From contig JAKAGX010000001.1 in the NCBI GenBank assembly GCA_021825465.1, forward strand, positions 12,952 through 76,951: a stretch of DNA of 64,000 nt, read 5' to 3'. Below the pieces are notes generated by a model. It was not told the DNA's origin, did no database searches, and saw only the letters and a program-made list of their open reading frames with translations. Made by a program: the position numbers and the translations under genes. This DNA is from a bacterium. Lineage in GTDB: Bacteria > Patescibacteriota > Minisyncoccia > UBA6257 > GWB1-50-10. Shown piece after piece: positions 32,958 to 42,137 of the stretch (position 1 is its first letter; each line of letters starts with the position of its first letter).

Positions 32958-33173
32958 ATGAAAAGCCGCGAGAATGCCATTTACGACACCGCCAAACTCG
33001 CCAAATTCTTCGGCGTGACCGAACGAACCGTTCTCGAATGGTGCCGGAGAGGAAAGCTTCCGGCTTTCAAGATCGGCAAACAATGGAGGGTGCGGGTTAT
33101 CGATCTCCAAAAAATGATCGATCGCAAGGTGACGACCCGGCGAGATTCGCGCTATACCACTTCGCTGTTGTAG
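32958..33173 (+). CDS. Mini helix-turn-helix protein (MerR/excisionase-like)
   Basis: 71 aa, starting at the second of two adjacent ATGs because that one lies 7 nt after TATAAT. The sequence YDTAKLAKFFGVTERTVLEWCRRGKLPAFKIGKQWRV is the winged HTH_17 fold found in excisionases and MerR-like regulators. The wing reads KIGKQWRV. It has no integrase partner here. The last 22 nt overlap the 3' end of array member 9 on the other strand. Given its position inside the array it could regulate the MFS gene or array genes, but that is inference. Confidence 0.8.
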   Translation: MKSRENAIYDTAKLAKFFGVTERTVLEWCRRGKLPAFKIGKQWRVRVIDLQKMIDRKVTTRRDSRYTTSLL

Positions 33174-34843
33174 CACTGTTCACAGTACACGATCTCGGGT
33201 CTCTCCGGAGAAAAGCTCGTCTCGAATTCATTGGGACACTTCCCCGAATGGCCGTGGTTCGGCCTGTCGCACATGCACGAACGATGCCAGAGCTTTACGG
33301 GATTTTTGAGCCTCAAACGATCCTTAAGCCGGCAGAAAAAACATTTCCGAGGAACCGGGATGCCGTTCCGCTTGTAGAATGCGAGTTCCTCGGCGAGGAT
33401 CTTGTAATTCCTGCTGCATTCGGCGCAGGCAAGGATCTCATTCACGATCGAGTCCGGAACACCGGCGATCGCGTCGGGGATCTCCCGCATCGTTTCTTTC
33501 CCCGTCGTGAACTGAAGCTTGTCCTGCCACCGGTACCCCTCCGCGAGCGCTTCTTCTTTCATAAGCGGATAGCTATCTTCTGCCAGCGTTTCGTTGTATC
33601 CGAATGTCGAGAGCGATGCCGGAAAAAATTCCCCCCATTCCCCCTTCCTTTTCATATCCTCGACGATTTCCGTCTTGATTTTTTCATATTCCTCCCTCGA
33701 ATATTGCTTGTTTAGGATGCAATACTTGGCACTTTTGAGCCCCACGCACCCGAAGAGTTCTTCCGACGATTGGCAGCTGTCGGAGTACCAGACATTCCGA
33801 TCCTTGTGGCAATACGAAGTGAAATGCGTATTATACGAGTTGTCCGGATTGATCCCTTCATAGCACAGTTCCTGCTCGCCGCCGCTTGCACAATCATAGC
33901 TGTCTTTGATGGTGTCGCCGTTCTCGAAGAACTTCGAATCTTCAACGCGGACGGCATTCCAAGAATTCTTGGCGTTTTTGGAATTCACGAGATAGTTGCC
34001 GGTGCAGTTGACCGAGTTCATAAAATTCGCCGGACGGCGCGGAAATCCCAGAATAAAATCGAAGAATTCCTTCTTGGCCCGCTCCGATCCGCTCCACGTA
34101 TCGAGCTGGTACTCCCCGAGGATTTTCTCATATTCTTCCTTCGAATATTGCTGATTTTTCACACAGTACTTTTTATGACGGAGGCCGATCGACATGAAAC
34201 AGCTAGTGCAATCCTTGCAATCGTAGCAGAACGCGCAATCGATGAGCGATTCGGAATTGAAAACGAACCGGCACGAATTACTGTCCCCCACGTAGATCGA
34301 TTCGTAGATATTCCGCGCATTCGAAAAGACCGTCATCACGTCCACCATATCCTTCGCGTTCACCATATGGTAGCAGTAGAGGCAGTTTTCCACCTTCCAT
34401 GAGTTCATGGTGAGATAGCAGTTTTTGCCGAGGGCGAAATAGTTCGTATATTCGCACCCGACGCTCGCGATGTTGTTGTCGTTCAGGATCGCGAGAGCCG
34501 GCACGGCATCGAGAAGCTTCCGATATTGTTCGAAAAACGGCCGTGAAGGATCATACTCACGCCCGTACTGCCCGGGGTCCCAGCCGTCGCCCCACCAGCA
34601 CTTGTTGCAATAGATCGGAACGGGTTTCTCCGGCGAGTAGATGGAGATGATCTTCCGGCCGCAGAGCCCGCATTCGCGGTTGTAGAAATTGTAGTCGTTC
34701 CGCCACGCGAGCCGCCGCTGTCGCCGGCAGTCAGGACAAAAAGTCGGCGCCGGCACCCCGATGCGGTTGTAAAAAGAAAAGTCGTCGGGTTCGACGATGA
34801 AATCCCGATGACAATTTTGACAAACCTTCTTTTCGGAAAGCAT
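33152..34843 (-). CDS. Array member 9: stand-alone zinc-ribbon/solenoid copy
   Basis: 563 aa. Ribbon 1 is CQNCHRDF with TFCPDCRRQRR, and knuckle 2 is complete (ECGLCGRKIIS, IYCNKCWWGD). Box 1 departs from the rule (GLRHKKYCVKNQQYSKEEYE) and box 2 is GLKSAKYCILNKQYS. After box 2 it has GEWGEFFPASLSTFGYNET, the variant typical of members 7 and 12. Ribbon 2 is CAECSRNYKI with RKCFFCR. It is flanked by unrelated genes on both sides. The 16 nt around its start, with TAAAAT 6 nt before ATG, match those of member 1. Confidence 0.85.
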   Translation of the reverse strand: MLSEKKVCQNCHRDFIVEPDDFSFYNRIGVPAPTFCPDCRRQRRLAWRNDYNFYNRECGLCGRKIISIYSPEKPVPIYCNKCWWGDGWDPGQYGREYDPSRPFFEQYRKLLDAVPALAILNDNNIASVGCEYTNYFALGKNCYLTMNSWKVENCLYCYHMVNAKDMVDVMTVFSNARNIYESIYVGDSNSCRFVFNSESLIDCAFCYDCKDCTSCFMSIGLRHKKYCVKNQQYSKEEYEKILGEYQLDTWSGSERAKKEFFDFILGFPRRPANFMNSVNCTGNYLVNSKNAKNSWNAVRVEDSKFFENGDTIKDSYDCASGGEQELCYEGINPDNSYNTHFTSYCHKDRNVWYSDSCQSSEELFGCVGLKSAKYCILNKQYSREEYEKIKTEIVEDMKRKGEWGEFFPASLSTFGYNETLAEDSYPLMKEEALAEGYRWQDKLQFTTGKETMREIPDAIAGVPDSIVNEILACAECSRNYKILAEELAFYKRNGIPVPRKCFFCRLKDRLRLKNPVKLWHRSCMCDRPNHGHSGKCPNEFETSFSPERPEIVYCEQCYNSEVV

Positions 34844-34936
34844 ATGTTTATTTTACCCTAAATCACGATCCAAAACGAAAAGACGTTGAATTATTTTAAT
34901 TTATCGATCGATCATCATTATGTCGAGTTATCCCCA

Positions 34937-34984
34937 AAATTTCGGTCCCCGAGGGGTTTTAAAGGAGAGAGGGAGCCGAAATTT
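34937..34984. repeat. Palindromic element upstream of array member 9
   Basis: AAATTTCGG (34937-34945) pairs with CCGAAATTT (34976-34984). A second TCCC/GGGA block extends the stem after one bulged base. The interior holds CCCCGAGGGG and GTTTTAAAGGAGAGAG. It lies in the 240-nt divergent space between array member 9 and the 410-aa gene. The rest of that space is A/T-rich and shows a TAAAAT for member 9 but no clear promoter for the plus-strand gene. Confidence 0.6.
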
Positions 34985-35083
34985 GAAGTGCTACATTTCC
35001 AACGATCGTATTTTTTGTGGCACTGAGATTGAGGGCTCATACCAGTAATTGAAAAATATCCAAAAGAGAAGGAAAATAATGGC

Positions 35084-36316
35084 ATGAACCCGGAACGGAT
35101 AACCCAGCCTATAGAAACCGAGAATAGGGAGGAACGAGAAAGAGAACTCGCCAAGCGGCTGACTGCCCTTGAGGTCCATTTTGCGAACGTACGGTACCAG
35201 GATCAAGTTACCGAAAGAGAAAGGATCTATTCCGATTTCAGTGATTCACTTAATAAAAACACTCCCATCATAAGAAGGATGCTTAATAGATATTCCAATA
35301 CCGTCCATGGAGATAAGGAGGAGAACCAGAAATTGAAATCATTCGCAACTTTTTTCCTCCACGAAGTTGATAGGATATATCAAGAAACGCCGAATCGGGA
35401 ACGGAGGGAGGAACTGATCACTCAGTATGTCTTCGATGCTTACGCCAATTTAAAAAAAGAAGAACCGAGCAAAATCGAAAGAATGATAGAAAAAGACACA
35501 ACCATCGGAGTTATAAAAGTGGAGCCCGGAACACACGAAAACCGCCGTATGGCGGAAGCGGGATTCGGCCCGGAGGAGGAATTCCTACCGATCCACTTCC
35601 CCGCCTTCTACGAGAGCGGGCCGGAAAAATCGCTGCTTACAGAAATCAATGCGTCATTCACCCAACTTGCCGAAATAGTCCCACAAAAATATCCCGAAGC
35701 ACGGGGAATCATCGGCGAATCGTGGCTCCTTTCCCTTCCCGCCGCAGAACGACTCGGATTCAAAAAGGTCATGACGCTCGAAAACCGGTTCGACGGCGAC
35801 AGCCTCTGGTCCCAATTCATCGATCAAAACGGAAACATCAGCAAAAGCCGGTTCGATGAGTTCATGAGAACGGGCAAGCCGCCATATGCCGTGACGCTCA
35901 GCTACATTCCCATCGAAGAATTCTTGAGCAAATACCTTCCGTCGGAGAAAAAAGGAGAGATACTGCTGAAGGAAATAGACCCGGAATGGAAAAAAGAAGA
36001 CGCCCGAGAACTGGAAAAATACACGGACGAAGCTCACCGGCTAAGAAGCGACTGGGGAAACTTCGTTGAAGACAAGAATCTTTCTGTGGAAGAATTCATG
36101 AAAACCTACCCCGCCATCGTGAGCATCATGACCAAAGCAGGTTGCTATGACGACCTCCTGAAGGTTCTCTCCGAGGCAAAAAACAGAAAACACAATCTCC
36201 AAGAAATGGTGAAAATAATGCCTGCGGAAAGCGAAAGAATCGAGAGAGCGTACACGGAATACGTAAAGAATCTAAAAAGCAGAAAATACCGGGACCGTAA
36301 GGTTTTTATAAAATAG
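35084..36316 (+). CDS. 410-aa protein of unknown function
   Basis: 410 aa, soluble, mostly helical and very rich in Glu, Lys and Arg. The N-terminus (ETENREERERELAKRLTALE) is probably coiled coil. The middle (about 165-260) has a more globular character, with HFPAFYESGPEKSL and ARGIIGESWLLSLPAAERLGF. The latter resembles a small alpha/beta segment. There are no cysteines except one near the end (KAGCYDDLL). It has weak AGAAGGA-type Shine-Dalgarno support. It converges on the HAD gene with an 11-nt overlap. I do not recognise the family. Its base composition is more A-rich than its neighbours, which may mean recent arrival. Confidence 0.7.
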   Translation: MNPERITQPIETENREERERELAKRLTALEVHFANVRYQDQVTERERIYSDFSDSLNKNTPIIRRMLNRYSNTVHGDKEENQKLKSFATFFLHEVDRIYQETPNRERREELITQYVFDAYANLKKEEPSKIERMIEKDTTIGVIKVEPGTHENRRMAEAGFGPEEEFLPIHFPAFYESGPEKSLLTEINASFTQLAEIVPQKYPEARGIIGESWLLSLPAAERLGFKKVMTLENRFDGDSLWSQFIDQNGNISKSRFDEFMRTGKPPYAVTLSYIPIEEFLSKYLPSEKKGEILLKEIDPEWKKEDARELEKYTDEAHRLRSDWGNFVEDKNLSVEEFMKTYPAIVSIMTKAGCYDDLLKVLSEAKNRKHNLQEMVKIMPAESERIERAYTEYVKNLKSRKYRDRKVFIK

Positions 36317-36944
36317 TCTTCAGCTCCGACAGACTATTTACCGTTTTCCAAGCAGTCTTTTCGAGTTCCTCCGAATCAGGTGATTTAAGAGCAATGCCCC
36401 GCATTGTTTCAAAAAGACTTATATCATTCACGCTGTCGCCCACAGCAATACACTCCTCAGGTCTCAAATCCCGCTCATCGCAGAATTTCTCGAACTGTTC
36501 CAGCTTCTTGACAGCTTGGTTTTTGAAATATTCGAAGTCAACCAACTTTCCATCTTTATCCCAAACGAGCGTAGCATTTGCGAAATAGCAATCAATACCC
36601 AACTTCCTCGCCACGATCTCCGCAAAGAGGTCCGTGGAGCCAGTGATGAGACACGGCACAATCTTTCTCTCCTCCAAGCAACCGATGATTTCCTTCGCAC
36701 CATCCGCAAGAGGAATATCGTCGTATAAAGATGTAAAGAATTCTTTATTATCCTTTTCTGTCCTTGCCCACATATCGAGCAGTTTGTGCTTTGAATCTTC
36801 ATAATCATCGCCGTCCCCATCCAGCATGTCGCGGTAAAACTGGCGGTGATCATCAACAGACGCGCCCATGGCCTCTGTGATCGCGATCCACGAATTCCCC
36901 TTCACGAGCGTCCCGTCAATGTCAAAGATAACCGCTTTTATCAT
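36306..36944 (-). CDS. HAD-superfamily phosphatase (PSPase-like subfamily IB)
   Basis: 212 aa from the ATG at 36944, which overlaps the stop of array member 10 in ATGA. Motif I is FDIDGTLV, motif II is CLITGSTD, and motifs III/IV include ECIAVGDSVNDISLFETM, giving a complete HAD catalytic set. The helical cap follows motif I (WIAITEAMGASVDDHRQFYRDML). Phosphoserine phosphatase-like or other small phosphomonoester hydrolysis is expected. Its tight coupling to array member 10 is notable because no other array gene has an enzyme attached. Confidence 0.85.
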   Translation of the reverse strand: MIKAVIFDIDGTLVKGNSWIAITEAMGASVDDHRQFYRDMLDGDGDDYEDSKHKLLDMWARTEKDNKEFFTSLYDDIPLADGAKEIIGCLEERKIVPCLITGSTDLFAEIVARKLGIDCYFANATLVWDKDGKLVDFEYFKNQAVKKLEQFEKFCDERDLRPEECIAVGDSVNDISLFETMRGIALKSPDSEELEKTAWKTVNSLSELKTIL

Positions 36945-38641
36945 AAAACAATAGATTGATAGCACTTGTTGCAATAAACGATCGAGGCCTCCTTCTCGGG
37001 ATACCGCGAAACGAACTGGATGCCGCACTTCGAGCAGGTGCGCGGATGCCGAGCCATATTTCCGAGCCACAGTTTGAATTTCTCATTGACGCGGCAGAAG
37101 GGACATTCACGGGGCAGCGGCAGGTCCATGTGGCGCAGGAACGAGAGTTCCGCAGGAATCAGTTTGAATCCCCGTCCGCATTTCGAGCAACCGATAACCT
37201 CATTCAAAATACCATCCTTCGCATCCCGGATGTGGTCAGGCAGATCGGCGGCCGGAATCGTCGTTTGAAATTCACTCTTCGGCAGATTGCGCCACTCATA
37301 CCCCCTTTCTGCGGCTTTTTCTCTCGAGAGCGGGACAAAACAGTTGGCATCCGATTCGTTGTAGGCGTTCGGCGAAAGCTCGACGGGAAAAAACTCGCCA
37401 TACCGGTATTCCCGCCCCTTCTTGTCCCGGTAAACATTCGCGTCCATATCCTTTTTGATCCGCTCGGCCAGTTTTTTATACTCTTCCTTCGGATATTTCT
37501 TGTTCAAGATGCAATACTCCGCCTTCTTCATCCCGGCACAGCCGAAACAATGGGAACTCGAGGTAAGCGTTTTGCAGTATTCCAAATCTTCTCCCTTCAT
37601 AACCTCCTGGCTGAATCTGATGTTCGAACTTTGATTGCCGACAACCGAAGCGTCATACGAAAGAGAAAGGTTTTCTCCCCAATAGGTTATGTCGTAGCTG
37701 TCCGCTATGCCGTCGGATACCATGCTCACGTACCGGCAGTTCTCGCCGTCATTCACCTGGAACGAATCTTTGACGTTCTTGGAATCATAAATGTGCGCTC
37801 CCCAGCAATCGACGTTCCGGTCGCCGAATTCCGCTTTCGGAATCTGCGTCGCCCAAAACGCTTCGGCTTCATGGAGCGCTCTTTGGTATCCCTCGTACGA
37901 CCCCAGATCGTATTTCGCGATCTCTTTTTGATATTCTTCTTTCGAGTATTGCTTGTTCTTGATGCAATATTTCTTGTTCTTGACGCTCGCACACATACGG
38001 CAATCCTGGCAATTCGAAGCATCTTTCATGAAAGCGCAGTTCAAGAGTTCCACGGCGTAGTTCCGGAGGCCGATCCCGCGATTGCATCTCCATGCATGCA
38101 TCGAATCATAGAGCCATTCCGAATTGAGGCAGAGAGTGCAATCCCAAACGGATTTATCATGTTCCACATAAAACCCGTATGCGGAGTCCTCGACGTAATT
38201 CGCCTGGTAGAGAAGATAGCAATTTTTGAGATTCGCGGCATTGCTCGTATAGGGGGAATCCTTCGATGTCTGGATGTCGACGGATAACCCCAAAAGCGGC
38301 ACTTTGTGCATCAAGTCGTCGAACTGTTCAAGAAACGGCCGAGAAGGATCATATTCCCTCCCCTCCGCATACTGGTCCCATCCGTCACCCCACCAGCATT
38401 CGGGACAATAAACAACATAGGGCGCATCGGGCGCATACACCGAGATCACGTTTTTCTTGCAAAGATCGCACCTCCGTTTGAAGAGATTGAAGGTATTGAA
38501 CCATGCGAGCCGCCTTTCGAGCCGACACTCGGGGCAAAAGGTCGGCGGCGGGACTTGGATTCGCTCATAGAACGAGAAATCCTCGGGTTCGATGGTGAAC
38601 TCCTTTTTGCAGTTTTGGCAGGTTTTGATTTCAGTATTCAT
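36941..38641 (-). CDS. Array member 10: zinc-ribbon/solenoid protein with CSKCG-type C-terminus
   Basis: 566 aa. Ribbon 1 and knuckle 2 are complete (RCDLCKKNVIS, VYCPECWWGD). The terminal knuckle is CSKCGIQF with YCNKCYQ instead of the CxC/YCExCY form. This variant is shared with member 13, as is the solenoid segment DSAYGFYV. The two therefore form a subfamily. Box 1 is SVKNKKYCIKNKQYSKEEYQ, and box 2 is GMKKAEYCILNKKYPKEEY. FFPVELSPNAYNESDAN replaces the usual NET motif. Its stop is coupled to the HAD phosphatase gene and its start overlaps member 11 by 4 nt. Confidence 0.85.
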   Translation of the reverse strand: MNTEIKTCQNCKKEFTIEPEDFSFYERIQVPPPTFCPECRLERRLAWFNTFNLFKRRCDLCKKNVISVYAPDAPYVVYCPECWWGDGWDQYAEGREYDPSRPFLEQFDDLMHKVPLLGLSVDIQTSKDSPYTSNAANLKNCYLLYQANYVEDSAYGFYVEHDKSVWDCTLCLNSEWLYDSMHAWRCNRGIGLRNYAVELLNCAFMKDASNCQDCRMCASVKNKKYCIKNKQYSKEEYQKEIAKYDLGSYEGYQRALHEAEAFWATQIPKAEFGDRNVDCWGAHIYDSKNVKDSFQVNDGENCRYVSMVSDGIADSYDITYWGENLSLSYDASVVGNQSSNIRFSQEVMKGEDLEYCKTLTSSSHCFGCAGMKKAEYCILNKKYPKEEYKKLAERIKKDMDANVYRDKKGREYRYGEFFPVELSPNAYNESDANCFVPLSREKAAERGYEWRNLPKSEFQTTIPAADLPDHIRDAKDGILNEVIGCSKCGRGFKLIPAELSFLRHMDLPLPRECPFCRVNEKFKLWLGNMARHPRTCSKCGIQFVSRYPEKEASIVYCNKCYQSIVL

Positions 38642-40383
38642 GCCACTTCGCTGTTATAGCACTGTTCGCAGTACACGATCTCGGGGCGATCCGGCGCATA
38701 CGAGGTTTCGAATTCATTCGAACATCTCCCCTCCGGATGATGCGTATGTTCTCCGGAATTTTTATATATCTTGTAATCACACATGCACTGTCGCGCATAG
38801 AGCTGGACCTTGTTCCTTTGCGATATTCGAGCCGCATGACGGCAGTCCACGCATGTCCTCGGCAACGGGATCCCTTCGGCGCGCAGAAAGTCGAGTTCCG
38901 GACGGATGATCCGGTAGGCGCGCTTGCACCTCTCGCATGAAATGATCTTCGAAAGAATATCATCTTGAACGTCGCGGATGGAATCGGGAAGCTCGGACGC
39001 ATTCATACTCGTTTCGTATTCCTTGCTTTCCGGATCATCCCACGCGTATCCTTTCGCGAGCGCTTCTTCTTTGGTAAGCGGAAAGTGATCAAATACTAAC
39101 GAGGAGTTGTAGCCGAAGGGGGCGTGCTCGATCGGGAAGAATTCGCCGTAGCGATAGATAATTCCCTCCGTATTTACATAGGGATCCTCGTCCATGTGTT
39201 TTCTGATCTTCTGAACCAATGCCTCATACTCCTCCTTTGGATACTGCTTGTTCAGGATGCAGTATTGTTTATTCCTCAAGCCCACGCATCCGAAGCAGTT
39301 CGAGGAATTTTTCATGAACATGCAATATTCAAGATCCGAATTTTCCGGCCAACACTCCACGCAAAATTTAAGGCGGGAAATATCCCCTCCGCAGATCGAT
39401 GTTTCGTAACAAAGATCCGTGTTCTTTCCCCAAATCGAAACATCCATAGAATCTTTGGTGGACGGCTCGTTTAGATCTTGGCAATGACGGAGATCTTCCC
39501 CTCCCCGTATGAGGTAACCGCGGTAAACATTTTTGGAATTGGAGATGTATTCACCGAGAACATTCGCATTGTTCGTCCCGGTCATATATCGTACGGGAGA
39601 ACCAAGCCAGAATTTTTTGACTCTATTCTTCATCTCCGACACCGAAGTCCATTTATCCAAGCGGAGCCGATCGATTCTCTTCTGATACTCTTTTTTGGAC
39701 AATTTCTCGTTAAAGAAGCAATAGCTTTGATTCCTTAAATTGACACACCCGAAGCAATTGATGCATCCCCGGCAGTTCCGGGAGAACCAAACGCCGGTGC
39801 AATCCTCGCACTGGGAGGAAAAATGGGTCTGATGGCAAGACGTATGCCAGAAGGATTCATAGCACCGCTCGCATTTTTTCACGTGGGAGCTTTCAAAACA
39901 GTCCCTCGAGAAATCCACTTGGTTGCCATAGGCGCAGTTTTCCGCTCCCGAACAGTTGAAGACCAGGTAGCAATCCTTCGACCAGCCGATATTCGCGGTA
40001 AAATCCGAGCGCACATTCGACTCCGTAGATCGTGGTACCCGCGGCACGGCCTGCGCAAGTTCATATATCTGTTCAAAAAAGGTCTTATGTTCGTCGATAT
40101 CTCTGCCATACTGGAGAGCGTCCCAGTCATCTTCACGCCATTCATCTTCGTCATACAGGGTTACTTTAGACCCTTTAGAGTAGAGAGCGAGGATCCGCTT
40201 GCCTGATTTAACGCTCGTATTCCAAAAAATCTTCCGCTCGTTGCGATACGCAAGCCGCCGCTGGAATCGACACAGCGGGCACCATGTCGGCGGCGGGACT
40301 TGGATTCGCTCATAGAACGAGAAATCCTCCGGTTCGATGGCAAATTCCTCATGGCAATTCTGGCAGGTATGGGTTTCAGACAT
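38638..40383 (-). CDS. Array member 11: zinc-ribbon/solenoid copy with mosaic N-terminus
   Basis: 581 aa. Knuckle 2 has no Cys (TSVKSGKRILA, LYDEDEWRED). Ribbon 2 is CERCKRAYRI with RTCVDCRH. Box 2 is GLRNKQYCILNKQYPKEEYE. Its 5' coding DNA is a patchwork: 40291-40325 matches member 10, and 40326-40370 matches member 12. Another 76-nt patch matches member 5 at 74 of 76 bases. The start lies 7 nt after TATAGT in the TTTGGTATATAGT motif, so members 11 and 10 plus the HAD gene may form one leaderless transcript. Confidence 0.85.
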   Translation of the reverse strand: MSETHTCQNCHEEFAIEPEDFSFYERIQVPPPTWCPLCRFQRRLAYRNERKIFWNTSVKSGKRILALYSKGSKVTLYDEDEWREDDWDALQYGRDIDEHKTFFEQIYELAQAVPRVPRSTESNVRSDFTANIGWSKDCYLVFNCSGAENCAYGNQVDFSRDCFESSHVKKCERCYESFWHTSCHQTHFSSQCEDCTGVWFSRNCRGCINCFGCVNLRNQSYCFFNEKLSKKEYQKRIDRLRLDKWTSVSEMKNRVKKFWLGSPVRYMTGTNNANVLGEYISNSKNVYRGYLIRGGEDLRHCQDLNEPSTKDSMDVSIWGKNTDLCYETSICGGDISRLKFCVECWPENSDLEYCMFMKNSSNCFGCVGLRNKQYCILNKQYPKEEYEALVQKIRKHMDEDPYVNTEGIIYRYGEFFPIEHAPFGYNSSLVFDHFPLTKEEALAKGYAWDDPESKEYETSMNASELPDSIRDVQDDILSKIISCERCKRAYRIIRPELDFLRAEGIPLPRTCVDCRHAARISQRNKVQLYARQCMCDYKIYKNSGEHTHHPEGRCSNEFETSYAPDRPEIVYCEQCYNSEVA

Positions 40384-40390
40384 ACTAAAT

Positions 40391-40396
40391 ACTATA
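40391..40396 (-). promoter_or_regulatory. -10 box of array member 11
   Basis: TATAGT within TTTGGTATATAGT lies 7 nt before the ATG at 40383, in the 24-nt gap after the stop of array member 12. It is a copy of the arrangement at pepA and at array member 7. Confidence 0.55.
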
Positions 40397-40407
40397 TACC
40401 AAATACT

Positions 40408-42108
40408 TCATACTATCTCCTTCTGATAACATCCTTCACAATAAATGATCTCCTTGTTTTCCGGAGAAAAACTCGTCTCGAACTCGTTCGGGCACCGGCC
40501 GGAATGATCATGTCCGGTTTTATCGCACATGCAATTGCGGTGCCATGTCTTGTTCGGCCCGCGCGCCGCGAACCGCCGTTCGTGCCGGCAATCCGGGCAC
40601 TCGCGCGGGAGCGGGATCTCCAGGTGTTTGTAAAACTCGAATTCGCTCGGGATGATGCGGAAATTTTTCTTGCATTTCGTGCACGCGAAGATCTCTTTCG
40701 GCACGTCGATACCTCCGATGTCGCGGATCGAATCGGGTATCTTGTCCCACGGCATCGTTTCCTTGCCGTAGGTCCCCCGCGGATGGTCCTCCCACTTGAA
40801 TCCCTGCCGTAGCGCTTCTTCTTTCGTGAGCGGAAACTGGCCCTCTGCGGCCGTCTCGTTGTATCCGAAGGCACTGACGGATGCCGGGAAGAATTCGCCG
40901 TAGATCCCCTCCTCCCTCATTTTCGCGATGATCTCCTTCCGCAATGTTCCGTACTCTTCGGGCGAATATTGCTTATTCAGGATGCAGTAATTCTGCTTTC
41001 GGAGACCCGTGCACCCGAAGCAGTTCGTGCAGTTGAAGCAGTAGAAAGAATAGTCCATGAAACTCGACGACCAGCAGACGGCGGTGGCAACATAATGCGA
41101 GACGTCGATGCCGGCATTGATCGAATTGTAGACCAGCTCCGCGCTTCTGCCCGCCGTGTCGGCATCGACGCAATCTTTCGCGTTCCGCCAGATATGGACG
41201 CCGTATTTACTGTCCTCGGAATCGTAGCAGTGGAAGCATGACTTGCAATTCTTCGCGTCTTCGATGTAGTTCCCCGAAGAGCCGGGCGAGTTGTAGACTT
41301 GAGCGAACCGGCGCGGCTCCCCCATCGCGAAATCCTCGAATTTCTTTTTGAATGCCTCGAGGCCGCTCCACGTATCGAACTGCGCTTCTTCGAGGAACTT
41401 TTCGTAATCTTCTTTCGAAACCGGCTTGTTGAAAATGTGGTACTGCTTATTGAACAGATTGACGCAACCCACGCAATTCGAGCAGCCGCGGCAATCAAGG
41501 AGAAAATACCCGTCGTGCGAATCGTGGCATCCTTTGCTCCAAAACAAACGATACGAGTTGTAGCAGTCGTCGCTCTCGTACGAAAGTTCCGTCTTGCTCG
41601 CGAAGGACGTATCGACGCAATCCTTGCACTCTTGGATCCAGTAGCAGTGGGTACATCCCTCGTTGTTCGACGACTCCACGAGCATATAGCAATTCTTGTT
41701 GTCGGCCGATATGTTCACATACTCGGAGTTGACGCTCCGCTCGTGCATCAGACCGACCTTCGGCACTTTGTTCCAAAGTTCGGCGAACTGATTTAAGAAC
41801 GGCTTTGCGGGGTCGTACTCAATACCGAGATCGCGACCATCCCAGCCGTCGGAAAACCAGCAATCGTGGCACCACACCGCGTACGGTTTATTCGGACTGT
41901 ACATCGAGATGCCATCCTTGCCGCATTTGTCGCACTTCCGGGAATAGAACGAGCGTTCATTTCTGAACGCCAATCTTCTTTGTGCGCGGCACGCCGGGCA
42001 CAGCCTGGGCGAAAGAACGCCCATCTTTTCGTAAAAACCAAAATCCTCCGGTTCGATGGCAAATTCCTCATGGCAATTCTGACAAGTTCTGGTTTCGGTT
42101 TTAGTCAT
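40408..42108 (-). CDS. Array member 12: zinc-ribbon/solenoid protein with all four zinc sites
   Basis: 566 aa. All zinc sites are intact: CQNCHEEF/RLCPAC, KCDKCGKDGIS/VWCHDCWFSD, CTKCKKNFRI/RECPDCRH, and the terminal CMCD with YCEGCYQ. N-terminal and C-terminal ribbons both space their pairs 25 residues apart, and this is the clearest copy for seeing the internal duplication. Box 1 is NLFNKQYHIFNKPVSKEDYE and box 2 is GLRKQNYCILNKQYSPEEY. GIYGEFFPASVSAFGYNET follows. The FAIEPEDF start region DNA is shared with member 11. Confidence 0.87.
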   Translation of the reverse strand: MTKTETRTCQNCHEEFAIEPEDFGFYEKMGVLSPRLCPACRAQRRLAFRNERSFYSRKCDKCGKDGISMYSPNKPYAVWCHDCWFSDGWDGRDLGIEYDPAKPFLNQFAELWNKVPKVGLMHERSVNSEYVNISADNKNCYMLVESSNNEGCTHCYWIQECKDCVDTSFASKTELSYESDDCYNSYRLFWSKGCHDSHDGYFLLDCRGCSNCVGCVNLFNKQYHIFNKPVSKEDYEKFLEEAQFDTWSGLEAFKKKFEDFAMGEPRRFAQVYNSPGSSGNYIEDAKNCKSCFHCYDSEDSKYGVHIWRNAKDCVDADTAGRSAELVYNSINAGIDVSHYVATAVCWSSSFMDYSFYCFNCTNCFGCTGLRKQNYCILNKQYSPEEYGTLRKEIIAKMREEGIYGEFFPASVSAFGYNETAAEGQFPLTKEEALRQGFKWEDHPRGTYGKETMPWDKIPDSIRDIGGIDVPKEIFACTKCKKNFRIIPSEFEFYKHLEIPLPRECPDCRHERRFAARGPNKTWHRNCMCDKTGHDHSGRCPNEFETSFSPENKEIIYCEGCYQKEIV

Positions 42109-42137
42109 TGGGTCATTCGTATATTGAAAATTGATAT

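Noticed and set aside
31216..33173. Toxin-antitoxin or phage-remnant reading of the genes between array members 8 and 9
   Set aside because: The 147-aa protein shows no toxin fold, the HTH protein has no partner next to it, and the MFS gene separates them. No integrase, att-like repeat or phage gene is visible.
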